Origin: Thermoflavifilum aggregans
GTDB taxonomy: Bacteria; Bacteroidota; Bacteroidia; Chitinophagales; Chitinophagaceae
DNA length: 64,000 bases
Reading direction: 5' to 3'
Assembly (NCBI RefSeq): GCF_002797735.1
Contig: NZ_PGFG01000001.1
Span: 434,001-498,000, forward strand
Shown: one piece after another, positions 45,601-53,970 of the stretch
How positions within the stretch are numbered: position 1 is the stretch's first letter
Layout: every line of letters begins with the position of its first letter
Position numbers and translations under genes: made by a program
Notes under the pieces: generated by a model
Told to the model about the DNA's origin: nothing
What the model saw: the letters and a program-made list of their open reading frames with translations, nothing else
Database searches by the model: none

Positions 45601-46002
45601 ACGCTGGCAGAAAACCTCAGGGGATATGATCAGAATATCAAAAACGGAAACAATTATGTGTTGTTGAACACAGAATTGCGGTTGCCGGTATTTTCCACTT
45701 TTATTGAAACACCGATCAATTCTGATTTTGTGCGCAATTTCCAAGTTACATCATTCATTGATGTGGGCACGGCTTGGACGGGCGGATTTTCATTCAAAGA
45801 CAATACCTACACGTATTATGGCTCACCACCCGTTGTGGTAACGATAAAAAATGGTTTTCTGGGGCCTTTTGCAGCAGGTTATGGTTTTGGTGCGCGCACA
45901 ACCATTGCCGGTTATTTTCTGCGGTTTGATGCTGGATGGCCTGCTACAGGCTTTTTCAAAGGTTCGCCCAAATTATATCTGGCACTGGGCGTAGATTTCT
46001 GA
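42682..46002 (+). CDS. 1106-aa secreted protein: protease-like domain, WD40-type propeller, OM barrel
   Basis: A large exported protein. Its signal peptide is MKRFLTLTSLCGMVVLLHMAS. Residues about 40-280 resemble gluzincin-like peptidases (peptidase MA), but the zinc motif H-E-x-x-H is not present; the corresponding place reads REGIA in QIREGIARVIVENMLFG. Then come repeats of PD40/TolB-propeller type (LAWDPRGSRLGVIYEKAGKPELL and the like, quoted in part), and from about residue 690 a beta-rich part ending in FLRFDAGWPATGFFKGSPKLY, typical of outer-membrane barrels of surface-antigen type. Members are conserved in Bacteroidota and often called TolB-like; the function is unknown. Confidence 0.8.
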   Translation: MKRFLTLTSLCGMVVLLHMASQAQTNAVEFGQNRLQFKNFQWRYYQSDHFDVYFSQNGLNLGKFVAQMAEEQLPLIERFMDYGVNGKINIVVYNNFGEMKQSNIGIGIDWQNTGGITKLVNNKMIVYYNGDHTDLTRQIREGIARVIVENMLFGEDVGEFASNAVLLYLPKWFTDGYIAYVAQNWNADLDAELKNLILSGRYQTLNQLVLDHPTLGGQAFWHFVEMNYSPQATSYLLYIARIERSLKRAMKQVLRKSYRDINQDMIMFYRQQYAQDNRGRRQVVVGTPVTVKEVSERTDYFHFAPRPVGRDYAYVEYKQGFYKVLLYQGFFKPTLIYKGGVRRLKSAENPVYPLLAWDPRGSRLGVIYEKAGKPELLIYDIITRLKHSYPLPYESINSFNFLHDYNTLVLSAIRNGHSDIYTYNISNFKSTQLTNDAYDDLDPSYAAFPRKSGILFVSNRPSPDAPSADTVIHYNHYNVFMVSDWDSDQRQITQLTHLTDADARLPMQYGDTYFTYISNENGIANRYAGSYTAIPAGVDSLFYLGSTILRNPDPQELDSALADYGSPQPDSIKVIAVTRDSTYTFPITNYAYGIEESHIAGNNQQISEVIHQMDFKRVYRLKEDTITLRRRNVSTRPTHYVLWQRKVDSARMGLPNYYVQPDTLRRRKSFFKSPFGVAQPDTSQAAPQPTPAQPSVLSGLKLIPYRLRFASDYLMTQVDNSVLFTQYQKFTGSGPIELANPFNGLIRLGVSDMLEDIKFTGGLRVPSDLNGSEYFFQFSDLKQMVDWSLLYYRKVERNTLVDQQGNAVAEAKFKTNLYQVDLTYPLDEVKSVRAQVGVRTDRIVYLASDPVTLKYPDYNETYGILHLEYVYDNTINPVINIWNGLRYKVFGEMFPQINKPQQPGGSRFTFNAGADVRYYYPIYRNFIWATRFATGFSWGTRKLIYYLGGVDNWLFPKFNNNTPIDYNANYAFQTLAENLRGYDQNIKNGNNYVLLNTELRLPVFSTFIETPINSDFVRNFQVTSFIDVGTAWTGGFSFKDNTYTYYGSPPVVVTIKNGFLGPFAAGYGFGARTTIAGYFLRFDAGWPATGFFKGSPKLYLALGVDF

Positions 46003-46004
46003 GC

Positions 46005-46628
46005 CTATTCTTGTGTGGCCGAAGGCGCACACTGGCAGGCATCGGCCTGTGGCGGAATCCCAGCTTTTTCGGAAGTCCAGCAAAAATTCATGGCCTGGCT
46101 GGTGATGCTCTCAAGCTGAATTTTAATTTTCACGCCCCGCCGGCTGTCAGGCGCCGTGATGGTTTTCACGCTATGGGCCTGGATATCGGAAGCCGTGAGC
46201 GGTATGGTTTGAAATATGGTGCCATTGTTTTGTATATAAACCAACTGCCATTCCACCTGATCAAGTGGAAAATCAGTTTGGTTCTCAATCCGGATTACGG
46301 GATGATGAATACCCCCGAAAAGACCGGTGTTAAATCCTGCAATGCTGATGTGAATATAATTGGGCCAGTTCTTCCGGTAATAAGCCCGCAGATCCATCAT
46401 GGTGCCCTGGCTGCTAAGGGATGGACGTTGCTGGTTCAGCTGGCTGATGGCATTGCGGAGTTGTTCATTTTCCTGTTGAAGTTCCTGGTATTGCATCAGC
46501 AACTGATGCAGCTTCTGCTGTGTTTGTTGCAAATCCATGCGTGCCCGCCTGTTAGCCAAAACAAGCCACAGGCAAAGGATCAGTAACAAAGTGAAAATAA
46601 AAATGAAAAAAACAGACTTCGATTTCAT
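46005..46628 (-). CDS. Hypothetical membrane-anchored coiled-coil protein
   Basis: A 207-residue protein with one N-terminal membrane helix (FFIFIFTLLLILCLWLVLA), a Gln/Leu-rich coiled coil (residues about 33-68; QQTQQKLHQLLMQYQELQQE, in part) and a C-terminal beta-rich domain of about 120 residues including HHPVIRIENQTDFPLDQVEW, which resembles an immunoglobulin-like or FxLYD domain. The C-terminus has several Cys residues. I do not recognise a named family. Its stop is 3 nt from the stop of the convergent 1106-residue gene. Confidence 0.7.
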   Translation of the reverse strand: MKSKSVFFIFIFTLLLILCLWLVLANRRARMDLQQTQQKLHQLLMQYQELQQENEQLRNAISQLNQQRPSLSSQGTMMDLRAYYRKNWPNYIHISIAGFNTGLFGGIHHPVIRIENQTDFPLDQVEWQLVYIQNNGTIFQTIPLTASDIQAHSVKTITAPDSRRGVKIKIQLESITSQAMNFCWTSEKAGIPPQADACQCAPSATQE

Positions 46629-46787
46629 AAAATAAAAACAAAACTATATGTTTGTCACAAACCAGCATGTGTATTTTTCTGTCAGCCGGGAAGGTCTGCT
46701 CTTTTGTAAATTCAGCTGCTGAAAGGGTGAAAATTTATATTCACATACGTCAGTACCAACAGCCAGTAAAATATATCACAAAGACTT

Positions 46788-47948
46788 ATGCATATCCTAC
46801 CTGTTGAGAATAGCCAGACAGCACGTGCATTTTTGTTGTTACCCAGAAAAATTCATGCCGGTAATCCCGAATGGATTGAGCCATTGCATCGTGACATGGA
46901 AGAGGTATTTGATCCGCGCCGCAACAAGGCTTTTCGTCATGGAGCATGCGCTCGCTGGATTCTGGTGGATGATCAGCAAAACTGCATCGGTCGGGTAGCT
47001 GCATTTGTAAACCGGAAGTATAAGAACAAAGGGGATGATATGCCGGTGGGAGGCATGGGATTCTTTGAGTGTATCAACGATCGCAGGGCTGCCCATATGT
47101 TATTTGATCAATGCAGGGTGTGGCTGCAGGAACGTGGCATGCAGGCCATGGATGGCCCTATCAACTTTGGTGAGCGCGATAAATGGTGGGGCCTGCTGGT
47201 GGAAGGATTTCATGCACCGTTGTATGGCATGAACTATAACCCTCCGTATTATCAGGATTTGTTTGAGAGTTACGGATTTGAAGTGTTTTTCAATCAGTAT
47301 TGTTATGCCATGCGGGTGGATACAAAGCTGCAGGATAAATTTTACGAACGTCATGCACAAATTGCCTCCAACCCTGATTTCCATGCGGAACATTATCGGA
47401 AAAAAGATCTGGAAAAATTTGCGGCCGATTTTTGCAAAGTGTATAACGAAGCCTGGGCAGGTCATGGCGGACTGAAAACACTGGAACTCAAACAGGTGAT
47501 TCAGTTTTTCCGTAAAATGAATCCTGTGGCCGACGAACATTTGGTGTGGTTTGTCTATTACAAAAATCAACCCATCGGTTGCTGGTTGAATATTCCCGAT
47601 ATCAACCAGGCTATTCGTTACCTGCATGGTCATTTCAGCCTGTGGCACAAGCTAAAGTTCATCTGGCTGATGCGCAGGGGCGTGTGCAAGCGTTTCATCG
47701 GTCTGGTATTCGGTATTGTGCCTGCATTCCAGGGCAAAGGTGTTGATAGTTATCTAATTATTGAAGGTGCCAATGTCATTCAGCCCGCAGCCCGGTATGA
47801 AGAGTATGAAATGCAATGGATCGGAGATTTCAATCCCAAGATGATCAATATTGCTGAAAGCCTGGGCACTTACCGCAGCCGCCGGTTGATTACCTACCGG
47901 TATTTGTTTGACCGCAGCAAGCCTTTTCAGCGGCATCCGATGGTGTAA
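46788..47948 (+). CDS. GNAT-superfamily-like protein
   Basis: A 386-residue soluble protein found widely in Bacteroidota. The N-terminal part (RIHAGNPEWIEPLHRD-like segment) and PVGGMGFFECINDRRAAHMLFDQ with MDGPINFGERDKWWGLLVEGF fit a conserved family usually called GNAT family N-acetyltransferase or hypothetical; the Gly-rich element GIVPAFQGKGVDSYLI near residue 310 resembles the acetyl-CoA loop (Q-G-x-G). The substrate is unknown. It precedes dnaX by 24 nt and may be cotranscribed. Confidence 0.75.
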   Translation: MHILPVENSQTARAFLLLPRKIHAGNPEWIEPLHRDMEEVFDPRRNKAFRHGACARWILVDDQQNCIGRVAAFVNRKYKNKGDDMPVGGMGFFECINDRRAAHMLFDQCRVWLQERGMQAMDGPINFGERDKWWGLLVEGFHAPLYGMNYNPPYYQDLFESYGFEVFFNQYCYAMRVDTKLQDKFYERHAQIASNPDFHAEHYRKKDLEKFAADFCKVYNEAWAGHGGLKTLELKQVIQFFRKMNPVADEHLVWFVYYKNQPIGCWLNIPDINQAIRYLHGHFSLWHKLKFIWLMRRGVCKRFIGLVFGIVPAFQGKGVDSYLIIEGANVIQPAARYEEYEMQWIGDFNPKMINIAESLGTYRSRRLITYRYLFDRSKPFQRHPMV

Positions 47949-47972
47949 AAGAGATTTTCTAACTTCGTTTTC

Positions 47973-49754
47973 ATGGAGCATTTTCTGGTTTCAGCACGGA
48001 AATATCGTCCGCAGGATTTCGCATCCGTTGTCGGACAATCACACATTACCACGACTCTTAAGAATGCCATTCTGCAAAAACAGCTAGCCCATGCTTTTTT
48101 GTTCTGCGGCCCGCGGGGTGTGGGGAAGACAACCTGTGCACGCATCCTTGCCAAAACCATCAACTGCGAAAACCTTAGGCCTGACGGAGAGGCATGCAAC
48201 CAGTGTGCCTCCTGTGTGGCATTCAATCAGGGCACATCCTTTAACATCCATGAACTAGATGCGGCATCCAACAATTCGGTAGATGATATCCGCGCACTGG
48301 TTGATCAGGTGCGTTTTCCACCTCAAGGTGCCCGTTACAAGACTTATATCATCGATGAAGTACACATGCTCAGTACGGCCGCTTTCAATGCATTCCTGAA
48401 AACATTGGAAGAGCCACCATCCTATGCTATTTTCATTTTGGCTACCACCGAAAAACACAAAATCCTGCCCACGATTCTCAGCCGCTGTCAGGTATTTGAT
48501 TTCAGACGCATTACCCTGCATGATATTGTGCATCATTTGCAGGAAATCTGTGCCAAAGAACAGGTAAAAGCTGAAGAAGAAGCTTTGCATCTGATAGCTC
48601 AGAAAAGTGAGGGGTGCATGCGGGATGCACTGAGCATTTTTGATACACTGGTGAGTTTTACAGGTGGCAACATCAGCTATCAGCAGGCGCTGGCGCATCT
48701 GAACATGCTGAATGTGGAGTATTATTTCCGCCTGATGGAATCCATTCATCAGCAGGATATTGCACAAACCCTGCTTTGTTTGGATGAAATCCTGCAGAAG
48801 GGTTTTGATGGTGAAAATGTGCTGGAAGGTATGGCTGAATTTCTGCGGGATTTGATGGTGTGCAGAGATGAAAAGCTTACAGCTCTGCTGGATATTGCCC
48901 CGAACTTCAGAAAACGATATGCAGAAATGGCCCAGCGATGCAGCCTTTCGTGGCTGGTAAGTGCGCTGGCTTTATTGCAGGATGCAGAAGTACAATACCG
49001 CAACTCCCGCAACAAAAGGCTCGCGCTGGAAATTGCTTTTATCAAGCTTTGCTATCTGCAGCAAGCCGTGCAGCTGGTAAGTGATGTGGCCACAGGCGAG
49101 GTGGTAAAAAAAAAGCTGATACATGAAGGCGAGTCAACCCGGCTTCGTGCTCCCTTTCAGGCCGTTCCCAAACCGATGACTATTCCCAAACCAGCATCTG
49201 TTTCATCAGCTTCCCCATCTGTCAAGGGAAATACCAACCCTTCTATTTCTTCAGTCACACCCTCCGTACGCCCGGCGATGACTGAATTCAGCATGACGGC
49301 CAGCGGGAAACTCCCCACACTCGATGTACTGAAAAAAGATCGCCAGACATCCCGGCAACCCACCGATACCGTGCAGGCTCCGCTGGCTCTTCAGCAGCTA
49401 CAGCAATGCTGGGATCATTACATTGCCCTGCTGCAGGAAAAAGGCCAGCATGCACTGGCTGCACAGCTTGCACACGCACGTATTGCCGTGATTCCTCCAG
49501 AAGAAATTCAGGTAACTACCTGGAACATTGTGCAATTCCGGTTTCTGGAAGATGAAAGAATTCATATTGCTGAATACCTGAAGGAAAAACTCGCAAGACC
49601 GGGATTGGTGATGAAAATTTTACTGGAAGAACAGGAAACGCCGGCTGATACGCAGTCTGTGCTTACGCCCCAGCAACAGTTTGAACAGTTGAAAACGCAT
49701 TATCCGCTGATTGCCCGCCTGCAAGACGAGCTGGATCTGGAAGTGGATTATTGA
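47973..49754 (+). CDS. dnaX: DNA polymerase III subunit gamma/tau
   Basis: A 593-residue clamp-loader ATPase. Walker A is GPRGVGKTTCARI (about residues 45-57), the zinc module has CENLRPDGEACNQCASC (four Cys), the DEVHML Walker B and the SRCQVFDFRR sensor/arginine region follow, and domain III ends near residue 375. The C-terminal tau-specific part is shorter than in E. coli and includes a Pro/Ser-rich linker. Codons 379-381 lie in a run of nine A (49106-49114), a possible frameshift site that would produce a gamma-like product. The -7-like box TAACTTCG (47960-47967) is just upstream. Confidence 0.96.
   Translation: MEHFLVSARKYRPQDFASVVGQSHITTTLKNAILQKQLAHAFLFCGPRGVGKTTCARILAKTINCENLRPDGEACNQCASCVAFNQGTSFNIHELDAASNNSVDDIRALVDQVRFPPQGARYKTYIIDEVHMLSTAAFNAFLKTLEEPPSYAIFILATTEKHKILPTILSRCQVFDFRRITLHDIVHHLQEICAKEQVKAEEEALHLIAQKSEGCMRDALSIFDTLVSFTGGNISYQQALAHLNMLNVEYYFRLMESIHQQDIAQTLLCLDEILQKGFDGENVLEGMAEFLRDLMVCRDEKLTALLDIAPNFRKRYAEMAQRCSLSWLVSALALLQDAEVQYRNSRNKRLALEIAFIKLCYLQQAVQLVSDVATGEVVKKKLIHEGESTRLRAPFQAVPKPMTIPKPASVSSASPSVKGNTNPSISSVTPSVRPAMTEFSMTASGKLPTLDVLKKDRQTSRQPTDTVQAPLALQQLQQCWDHYIALLQEKGQHALAAQLAHARIAVIPPEEIQVTTWNIVQFRFLEDERIHIAEYLKEKLARPGLVMKILLEEQETPADTQSVLTPQQQFEQLKTHYPLIARLQDELDLEVDY
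49103..49126 (+). promoter_or_regulatory. Candidate dnaX slippage site: nine A then stops in other frames
   Basis: Within dnaX the run of nine A at 49106-49114 followed by G makes an in-frame A-AAA-AAG heptamer (codons GTA AAA AAA AAG). A -1 shift would read three more codons (GCT GAT ACA) then TGA at 49124-49126; a +1 shift reads TGA at once (49117-49119). The products would have about 384 or 381 residues, close to the end of domain III. Confidence 0.6.
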
Positions 49755-49798
49755 AAACAGCACCCGTGGCTGCTTTTTTCATTTAACCCTGAATTAGT

Positions 49799-49806
49799 TA
49801 CTTTTG
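49799..49806 (+). promoter_or_regulatory. -7 promoter element (TACTTTTG) for the E2 gene
   Basis: Perfect TAnnTTTG match 25 nt upstream of the E2 ATG at 49832, giving a short leader of about 20 nt. Confidence 0.45.
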
Positions 49807-49831
49807 AGCCGAATTTGAAAGCATTATCATT

Positions 49832-51454
49832 ATGGCAGAAGCAATACGGATGCCCCTGTTGAGTGACACCATGAAAGAAGGCGTTATCGCCACCTGGCAT
49901 AAAAAAGTAGGAGATCAGGTAAAAGCCGATGATGTCATCGCTGAAGTAGAAACCGATAAAGCCACCATGGAAGTGATTCCATATGTGGAAGGAACTTTGT
50001 TATACATTGGTCCCAAAGAAGGTGAAGCTGCTAAAGTAAATGATATCATTGCCATCATAGGCAAACCGGGAGAAGATTATCAGTCACTTCTTGCAGCAGA
50101 AGGTAAAGCTGAATCAGCAACAGCTGAACAAAAGCAGGAATCTCCGACTCCTGTTGAAAGATCTGCATCCAGTGGTGATCTCGAAAAGCTTTTGCAGCAG
50201 GTGACTGTGGTGCGGATGCCGCTGCTGAGCGATACCATGAAAGAAGGAAAAATTGTAGCCTGGCATAAAAAGGTTGGCGATCAGGTAAAATCAGATGACG
50301 TACTGGCCGAGGTGGAAACCGATAAAGCTACCATGGAAGTGGTGGGATATGCCGAAGGTACTCTGCTGTATACCGGTCCAAAGGAAGGTGAATCTGCGAA
50401 AGTGAATGACATCATTGCGATTGTGGGTAAAAAAGGCATAGATATTCAGCCCATTTTGGATGCTGAAAAGCAGCCCGCCCAGGCTCAGGCTGCATCTGCC
50501 CCGGCCGCAGCCCCTGCTCAACCCAAAGCTGCTGTTGCGGCACCAGTTCCGGCACCCACAGTTCCATCGGGAACTTCTGTGACACCCGAAGGCCGCATCA
50601 AGGCATCACCGCTGGCACGCAAACTGGCTGCAGAAAAAGGCATAGATCTCAGCCGCATCAAAGGTACGGGTGATGACGGACGGATCATCAAGCGCGATAT
50701 TGACCAATATGTAGCTTCGCCAGCTGCTCAGGCGCCGGCCGCTACAGCACCTGTTTTCGCTGCTGCAGGTGAGGAAGGCTATGAAGATAAGCCTGTGACC
50801 CAGATGCGTAAGGTCATTGCCCAACGCCTGAGCCAAAGCAAATACAGTGCCCCGCATTTTTATCTCACCATTTCGGTGGATATGCGCCGGATGGTGGATG
50901 CACGCAAAGCTTTGAACGAAATCTCTGAAGTCAAGATTTCTTTCAATGATATTCTCATCAAAGCTGCGGCCATGGCGCTGCGCAGGCATCCTGAGGTGAA
51001 CAGCAGCTGGATGGGCGATTTCATCCGCACCTATAAGCATATTCATATCGGCTCTGCTGTGGCTATTGACGACGGTTTGATCGTGCCCGTGATTCGTTTT
51101 GCTGATCAGAAGTCTATTGCTCAGATTGCAGCAGAAACAAAGACGTTGTATGAAAAAGCCCGCAATCGAAAACTTCAGCCACAAGATTTCAGCGGCAATA
51201 CCTTCACCATTTCCAATCTGGGTATGCTAGGTATTGAGGAGTTTACTGCCATCATCAATCCACCTGATAGCTGTATCCTGGCCGTAGGCGCTATTCAGGA
51301 TACGCCCGTAGCTGAGAATGGACAGGTGATTGTGGCTCCGGTAATGAAACTCACCATGAGCTGTGATCATCGGGTGGTGGATGGTGCCGTGGGTGCCCGG
51401 TTCCTGCAAACGCTCAAGCAGATGCTGGAAAATCCGCTGGCTATGCTGCTCTGA
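49832..51454 (+). CDS. pdhC: Pyruvate dehydrogenase E2, dihydrolipoamide acetyltransferase
   Basis: A 540-residue E2 with two N-terminal lipoyl domains, each with an identical core ETDKATMEV and lipoylated Lys at residues 43 and 165, an Ala/Pro-rich linker, the peripheral subunit-binding domain (KASPLARKLAAEKGIDLSRI then GTGDDGRIIKRDI), and the C-terminal catalytic domain with the active-site motif DHRVVDGAVG. It transfers acetyl groups to CoA in the pyruvate dehydrogenase complex. E1 and E3 genes are not adjacent. The nucleoside hydrolase starts 2 nt after its stop, so the two may be coupled. Confidence 0.95.
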   Translation: MAEAIRMPLLSDTMKEGVIATWHKKVGDQVKADDVIAEVETDKATMEVIPYVEGTLLYIGPKEGEAAKVNDIIAIIGKPGEDYQSLLAAEGKAESATAEQKQESPTPVERSASSGDLEKLLQQVTVVRMPLLSDTMKEGKIVAWHKKVGDQVKSDDVLAEVETDKATMEVVGYAEGTLLYTGPKEGESAKVNDIIAIVGKKGIDIQPILDAEKQPAQAQAASAPAAAPAQPKAAVAAPVPAPTVPSGTSVTPEGRIKASPLARKLAAEKGIDLSRIKGTGDDGRIIKRDIDQYVASPAAQAPAATAPVFAAAGEEGYEDKPVTQMRKVIAQRLSQSKYSAPHFYLTISVDMRRMVDARKALNEISEVKISFNDILIKAAAMALRRHPEVNSSWMGDFIRTYKHIHIGSAVAIDDGLIVPVIRFADQKSIAQIAAETKTLYEKARNRKLQPQDFSGNTFTISNLGMLGIEEFTAIINPPDSCILAVGAIQDTPVAENGQVIVAPVMKLTMSCDHRVVDGAVGARFLQTLKQMLENPLAMLL

Positions 51455-51456
51455 TC

Positions 51457-52455
51457 ATGTTTTTCCGGTTCCCATACATCGGATTCTTTTTCGGCCTTTT
51501 GACCTGTCTGGTAACGGCTTGCCATCCACAGACGTCCGTTTCTTCATTGCCTGTTATCTGGGATACCGATATCGGACCTGATTTTGATGATGCCGGCGCA
51601 CTGGCCATGCTGCACCGGCTGGCTGATAAAGGCCAGATTCATCTGCTGGCAACCATTTCCTGTAATGGATATGCAAACAGCCCGCAGGTCCTGCATGTAT
51701 TCAACAGCTGGTACGGTCGTCCGCATCTGCCCGTAGGCAGAGCCGGTACGGCTTATGCACCGGTGGTGCCCGATGGATGCCATTGGACAGATAGTGTGCT
51801 GGCCAATTCAGCATTTCGAAAGCAGCAATCTTCCGCAGATACCTCACAGGATGCCATCAGACTATATCGGAAACTGCTGGCTGCAGCGGCCGATCATAGC
51901 GTGGTTATCATCAGCACCGGCTTTTTCAGCAACCTGGCAGCATTGCTGCAATCCCCGCCGGATCGGTTGGCACCAGACCCCGGCCTTCAATTGGTTCGCA
52001 GAAAGGTAAAATATCTGGTCAGCATGGCGGGATATTTTCCGGAAGGCCGGGAGTTTAATGTGTACAATGACACCCGTGCAGCGGCTTATGTGGCTGACCA
52101 TTGGCCTACCCCCATTATTTTCAGCGGATTTGAAATCGGAGATTCAGTATTCACCGGTTTGCCGCTGCTGCAGCCTCATTTGCGGGAAAACCCACTCAGG
52201 CAAACGTTTCGTGTGGGTTTGCATTGCTGGCATGAAGTTGAAACCGGTCATCCCAGCTGGGATGAAACCGCTGTACTGGCTGCATTGGATACCACACATC
52301 AGCTGTTCGCCCTGGAACCCGGTCGTATCATCATTCATCCCGATGGCTCCAACACCTGGGAACACAGATCTGACGGCCGGCAGTATTATCTGATACCCAA
52401 AACCCCGCGTCCGGAGTTGGCACAGCTCATCAATGGTTATTTGCTGGGGAAATAA
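51457..52455 (+). CDS. Inosine-uridine preferring nucleoside hydrolase, lipoprotein
   Basis: A 332-residue enzyme of the nucleoside hydrolase family, which splits ribonucleosides into base and ribose. The N-terminal Asp cluster is present as WDTDIGPDFDDAGALAML (D-x-D-x4-D-D, here with an extra residue). The protein carries a signal with lipobox LVTAC (Cys at residue 26), so it is predicted to be in the periplasm or on a membrane surface. A later motif SMAGYFPEGREFNVYNDTRAA (in part) with Asn is typical of the family. The start follows the E2 stop after 2 nt. Confidence 0.88.
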   Translation: MFFRFPYIGFFFGLLTCLVTACHPQTSVSSLPVIWDTDIGPDFDDAGALAMLHRLADKGQIHLLATISCNGYANSPQVLHVFNSWYGRPHLPVGRAGTAYAPVVPDGCHWTDSVLANSAFRKQQSSADTSQDAIRLYRKLLAAAADHSVVIISTGFFSNLAALLQSPPDRLAPDPGLQLVRRKVKYLVSMAGYFPEGREFNVYNDTRAAAYVADHWPTPIIFSGFEIGDSVFTGLPLLQPHLRENPLRQTFRVGLHCWHEVETGHPSWDETAVLAALDTTHQLFALEPGRIIIHPDGSNTWEHRSDGRQYYLIPKTPRPELAQLINGYLLGK

Positions 52456-52588
52456 GCTATGAAGCTGATTCTGTGGGGAAAATGAAATATTGCAAGCTGG
52501 TTCAGGAAAATTAAAAATGCCACACGCGGAAAACAACCTTCGTGTGAAATATCGAAAGATTTGCGGAATAAAAACCGGAGGCTAATGC

Positions 52589-52837
52589 TTATTCATGATT
52601 GGCATCTCCTTCATCCTCACCCTGTTTGTTGCTCACCCACCAGCGCCAGCCGATAAAACCCACCAGCGCCAGCGGTGTAATCATCAGGTAGAGAATGCCG
52701 GCGTTCAGACTCCGCGCTGCATCCGGATTCAGATCAGAGGCGGTTTTGGTACAAATGGAACATTGGGCATAGCTGTCAATCCCTATCAGCAACAGCCCGA
52801 TAACCAGCATCAGCATACCCCACAGAAACTTTTTCAT
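52589..52837 (-). CDS. Small membrane protein with two TM segments, 82 aa
   Basis: A short exported or membrane protein: an N-terminal hydrophobic segment (FLWGMLMLVIGLLLIGI) ending in YAQ, which may be a signal peptide, then a short loop with CSICTKTASDLNPDAARSLN and a second helix (ILYLMITPLALVGFIGW). The C-x-x-C pair next to the cleavage site might bind a metal or form a disulfide. Met at 52837 or 52855 is the likely start; the longer frame to 52960 is not supported. I recognise the type as common in Bacteroidota but cannot name a family. Confidence 0.72.
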   Translation of the reverse strand: MKKFLWGMLMLVIGLLLIGIDSYAQCSICTKTASDLNPDAARSLNAGILYLMITPLALVGFIGWRWWVSNKQGEDEGDANHE

Positions 52838-53037
52838 CTCCTTACTGTTTTTCATTAGGAAGATATACAAAATTACATAAATTTCATGTAAATCGGGCTT
52901 AACAATATAAGCCTGAAAAATGAAAAATATTGCTTTACATGGGTTAGGTTTAAAACACACTGCATGCAGCCGCTGAGTTCAAACAAAAGCCTGGTGAAAA
53001 ATATTTTCAAAAAAGTACCGACAAAACACAATCATGG

Positions 53038-53538
53038 ATGATGCATAGAAGACCTGTAATTCAATTAAAACTACGAGCAACTGACAGGATGCTTGAGATT
53101 GCGGGCTGGATCCTGCTTATTATAATCTGGTTGCTGGTGATAGGGCATTACCACCGTTTACCGGCAAAGATTCCGGTACATTTTGATGTGACGGGACAGG
53201 CCGACAGGATGGGCAAAAAATGGATGATATGGATGATTCCTTCTGTAACAACCATTCTTTTTATAGGTTTAACCCTGTTGAATTCATATCCTCATTTGTT
53301 TAACTATCCCACGCGTATAACCGATGAAAATGCATACACACAATACACGCTTGCCACCCGATTGATCAGATATCTGAAAACAATCCTGGTGCTTATTTTC
53401 GGATTGATGGAAAATCAGCTTATCAAATCTGCAGAAGGTAAGGCAGAAGGATTAGGTCAATGGTTTATGCCAGTGGCCTTATTGCTGATTTTTATTCCAT
53501 TGGTTTATTACCTGGTGAAATCGGTTAAAAGCAGATGA
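53038..53538 (+). CDS. DUF1648 domain membrane protein
   Basis: A 166-residue protein with about four membrane segments and the DUF1648 signature HYHRLPAKIPVHFDVTGQADRMGKK (quoted in part, about residues 42-62), in which the P-x-H-F-D/N-x-x-G-x-x-D pattern is clear. DUF1648 occurs in SdpI-like immunity proteins and in stand-alone bacterial proteins. No toxin gene is adjacent. The C-terminal half has two further helices and a short basic tail. Confidence 0.85.
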   Translation: MMHRRPVIQLKLRATDRMLEIAGWILLIIIWLLVIGHYHRLPAKIPVHFDVTGQADRMGKKWMIWMIPSVTTILFIGLTLLNSYPHLFNYPTRITDENAYTQYTLATRLIRYLKTILVLIFGLMENQLIKSAEGKAEGLGQWFMPVALLLIFIPLVYYLVKSVKSR

Positions 53539-53970
53539 TCATTGGAAAATAGCTAAAGCAGCGTCAAAAATAGGGATGGTTCCGTAAGATTAGATGGCAA
53601 ATGAAAGGACTAGCATGAAAAACTGATTGTGAGCCGTTCAATATTCAGATCTGTGATCATTCGTTTTTCTTTCTGCATTTATACCCTTATATATTTTTAA
53701 CGTCATAAGTGGCTGTTTGATTCATCATATATTGCTGCATCACCCACTCATTGCCCGGATATATCACTTGAATTTTTTGACAAAAGGGAAAACTTGTGTG
53801 CAAATCACTCAATAACGAATTAATATATTTAACCAAAGATATAAGGCGGATAGTATGATTAAGATTGAAGATCTCTATGATGAAAATAATTTGCTATTTG
53901 AAACTCGTGTTATCGAAAAAATAAAAACGTTTTAAAACGTTCCAGAGAAATACAAGAGCTGTTCTGCTGG
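53539..53970. other. Intergenic region before the LytTR remnant
   Basis: A 430-nt stretch without a coding frame that I can support. A short piece around 53855-53935 (DLYDENNLLFETRVIEKI) might be the decayed linker of the response regulator, but no receiver domain is recognisable. Confidence 0.45.

Noticed and set aside
49838..50430. Repeated DNA inside the E2 gene
   Set aside because: It is the normal duplication of the lipoyl domain, not a mobile or recombination repeat.
52521..52546. Inverted repeat CACACG/CGTGTG between convergent genes
   Set aside because: Only 6 bp with a 14-nt loop and no T-run; not a convincing terminator.
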